Shown piece after piece: positions 62,925 through 64,000 of a stretch of 64,000 bases of DNA. Source of the DNA: Apostichopus japonicus (Eukaryota; Echinodermata; Holothuroidea; Aspidochirotida; Stichopodidae); NCBI RefSeq assembly GCF_037975245.1, contig NC_092564.1:28132984-28196983 (forward strand), given 5' to 3'. Position 1 is the first letter of the stretch, and every line of letters begins with the position of its first letter. The translations under genes were made by a program, and so were the position numbers. Under the pieces are notes generated by a model. It saw only the letters and a list, made by a program, of their open reading frames with translations. It did no database searches and was not told where the DNA came from.

Positions 62925-63375
62925 AATGTAGCTGGGTTGAACAGCAGTGAAATGATCAGGGTTGTCAAATACTAATACAGCTGGGGTTGAACAGCAGTGA
63001 AATGAACAGGGTTGTCAAATATTAATACAGCTGGGGTTGAACAGCAGTGAAATGAACAGGGTTGTTAAATACCAACAGCTGGGGTTGAAACAGCAGTGAA
63101 ATGAACAGGGTTGTCAAATACCAACTAATCTAGCTGGCGTTGAACAGCAGTGAAATGAACAGGGTTGTCAAATACTAATACAGCTGGGGTTGAACAGCAG
63201 TGAAATGAACAGGGTTGTCAAATACCAACTAATACAGCTGGGGTTGAACAGCAGTGAAATGAACAGGGTTGTTAAATACCAACTAATCTAGCTGGGATTG
63301 AATAGCAGGTAATCATGTGTCAACATCTACCAAATGAAACAGCTAGGGTTGAACAGCAGTGATAATGGGTCAACA
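62925..63375. repeat. 50-57-bp minisatellite, about 9 copies
   Basis: The unit is cagctggggttgaacagcag, tgaaatgaacagggttgtca, aatactaata. Copies start near 62930, 62982, 63033, 63080, 63134, 63185, 63237, 63290 and 63341. Unit length varies because of short insertions such as ccaactaatc. It lies upstream of the first DGK exon found. Confidence 0.92.
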
Positions 63376-64000
63376 ACAAAAATGATATTTTCTGTCAGTT
63401 TTACCACTGTTCATGAGGTACTCCTTCGATAGATTCTAGCAAAACCTCTGTCTCAAGAAACTTATCTTTATCACCTGGATTTAACCTTTTCATTTTCATA
63501 TTACAAACTATTAAAACAAATTTGTAGCCATTTTTCTTAAACCAGTTATTTATCATATAAATGTTTGAATATGCTCTGTAACAAAAAAAGAAAGAAAGAT
63601 TCTTGATGCTTGAATTGGTGAGCTTCTGATTTGACCTAGAGCAATTGATAGGTGATGGTAAATTAAACTTTGGCAAAAATCAATAGTTGAATATCTTCAG
63701 GCTGTATACCAAGGAGGCATTGATTATGCACCTTCATATCCATACGTTGCATTTTGTCAACAGGTGACGAAACTATATTGCCTCTCCTCCCCTTGTATCA
63801 TTGCTGTGGCTCTTTGCGATGTGTTTCCGTAAACAGGCCTTTCAGATTGTAAAACAAGCTCTTACCTTAAGGCGGTCGGGGATGAACACGTACGGAGAGA
63901 CGAGTCAACTAACTGCTAGTCAAGGGTTAACCTGCAGCTGAATGATATGGGTCTAGTATACAGCGGTATTTTTTGCCTCCACTCCAAAAGAAAACTTTCA

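Larger units (their letters stand above)
56642..64000. other. Upstream intron or 5' flank of the DGK gene
   Basis: The exon that should precede 56641 (ending ..LQxYxxY in the family) was not found here. The region contains a twofold direct repeat (about 59265-59460) and a minisatellite (62925-63375). A donor-like site at about 63864-63868 lacks an open frame that joins the DGK frame. The ORF at 60803-61153 (plus) has no similarity I recognise. Confidence 0.7.

Noticed and set aside
62925-63375. CRISPR-like regular repeats
   Set aside because: Units are contiguous without unique spacers, in an animal gene region; this is a minisatellite.
63868-63904. Open stretch VSPYVFIPDRLK before a good donor (gtaaga), as a possible N-terminal DGK exon
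   Set aside because: It ends in phase 0 while the next exon needs one leftover base; it has an upstream TGA in frame with no ATG or acceptor between. It may be an untranslated exon at most.

Overview
This is AT-rich, intron-rich animal nuclear DNA. The exons are short, have GT-AG borders and are separated by introns of 0.6 to 11 kb. There are many minisatellites, (TA)n runs and G/C homopolymers. There is no bacterial gene organisation. A tRNA-like SINE head and the protein sequence suggest a marine invertebrate deuterostome such as an echinoderm. That placement is inference; the sequence does not prove a species.

Nearly the whole window is one gene on the minus strand: a type I (Ca2+-regulated) diacylglycerol kinase, closest to my recollection of the DGKB/DGKG branch and most like DGKB. 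I could place 18 exons between 56641 (5' side) and 1833 (3' side). They join without a phase conflict into 2,036 coding bases (678 codons). In order they encode part of the recoverin-homology domain (56641-50647), a Ser/Lys-rich linker (45502-39122), two EF hands (38258-33939), two C1 zinc fingers (33179-18321), a variable linker made of three symmetric phase-0 exons (12243-6996), and the catalytic domain up to the residues before the next conserved block (6353-1833). The first coding exon was not found and probably lies beyond 64000. The rest of the kinase catalytic/accessory domain lies to the left of base 1.

The introns hold five minisatellite arrays: 33-bp units at 1-290, 112-bp at about 385-1832, 113-bp at about 13030-15600, 71-73-bp at about 18600-19190, and 50-57-bp at about 62925-63375. 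They also hold a threefold 120-bp repeat at 17220-17570, (TA)n microsatellites, a foldback element and a SINE. The most unusual structure is the 112-bp array. It starts in the last bases of the catalytic exon ending at 1833 and repeats that exon's splice donor 13 times in the downstream intron, in exact register with the real donor.

Other points of interest are two microexons (54 and 42 nt) in the C1-catalytic linker, a possible alternative exon between the two C1 domains, and a plus-strand intronless ORF of 87 codons with a poly(A) signal nested in an intron at about 47733-48151.
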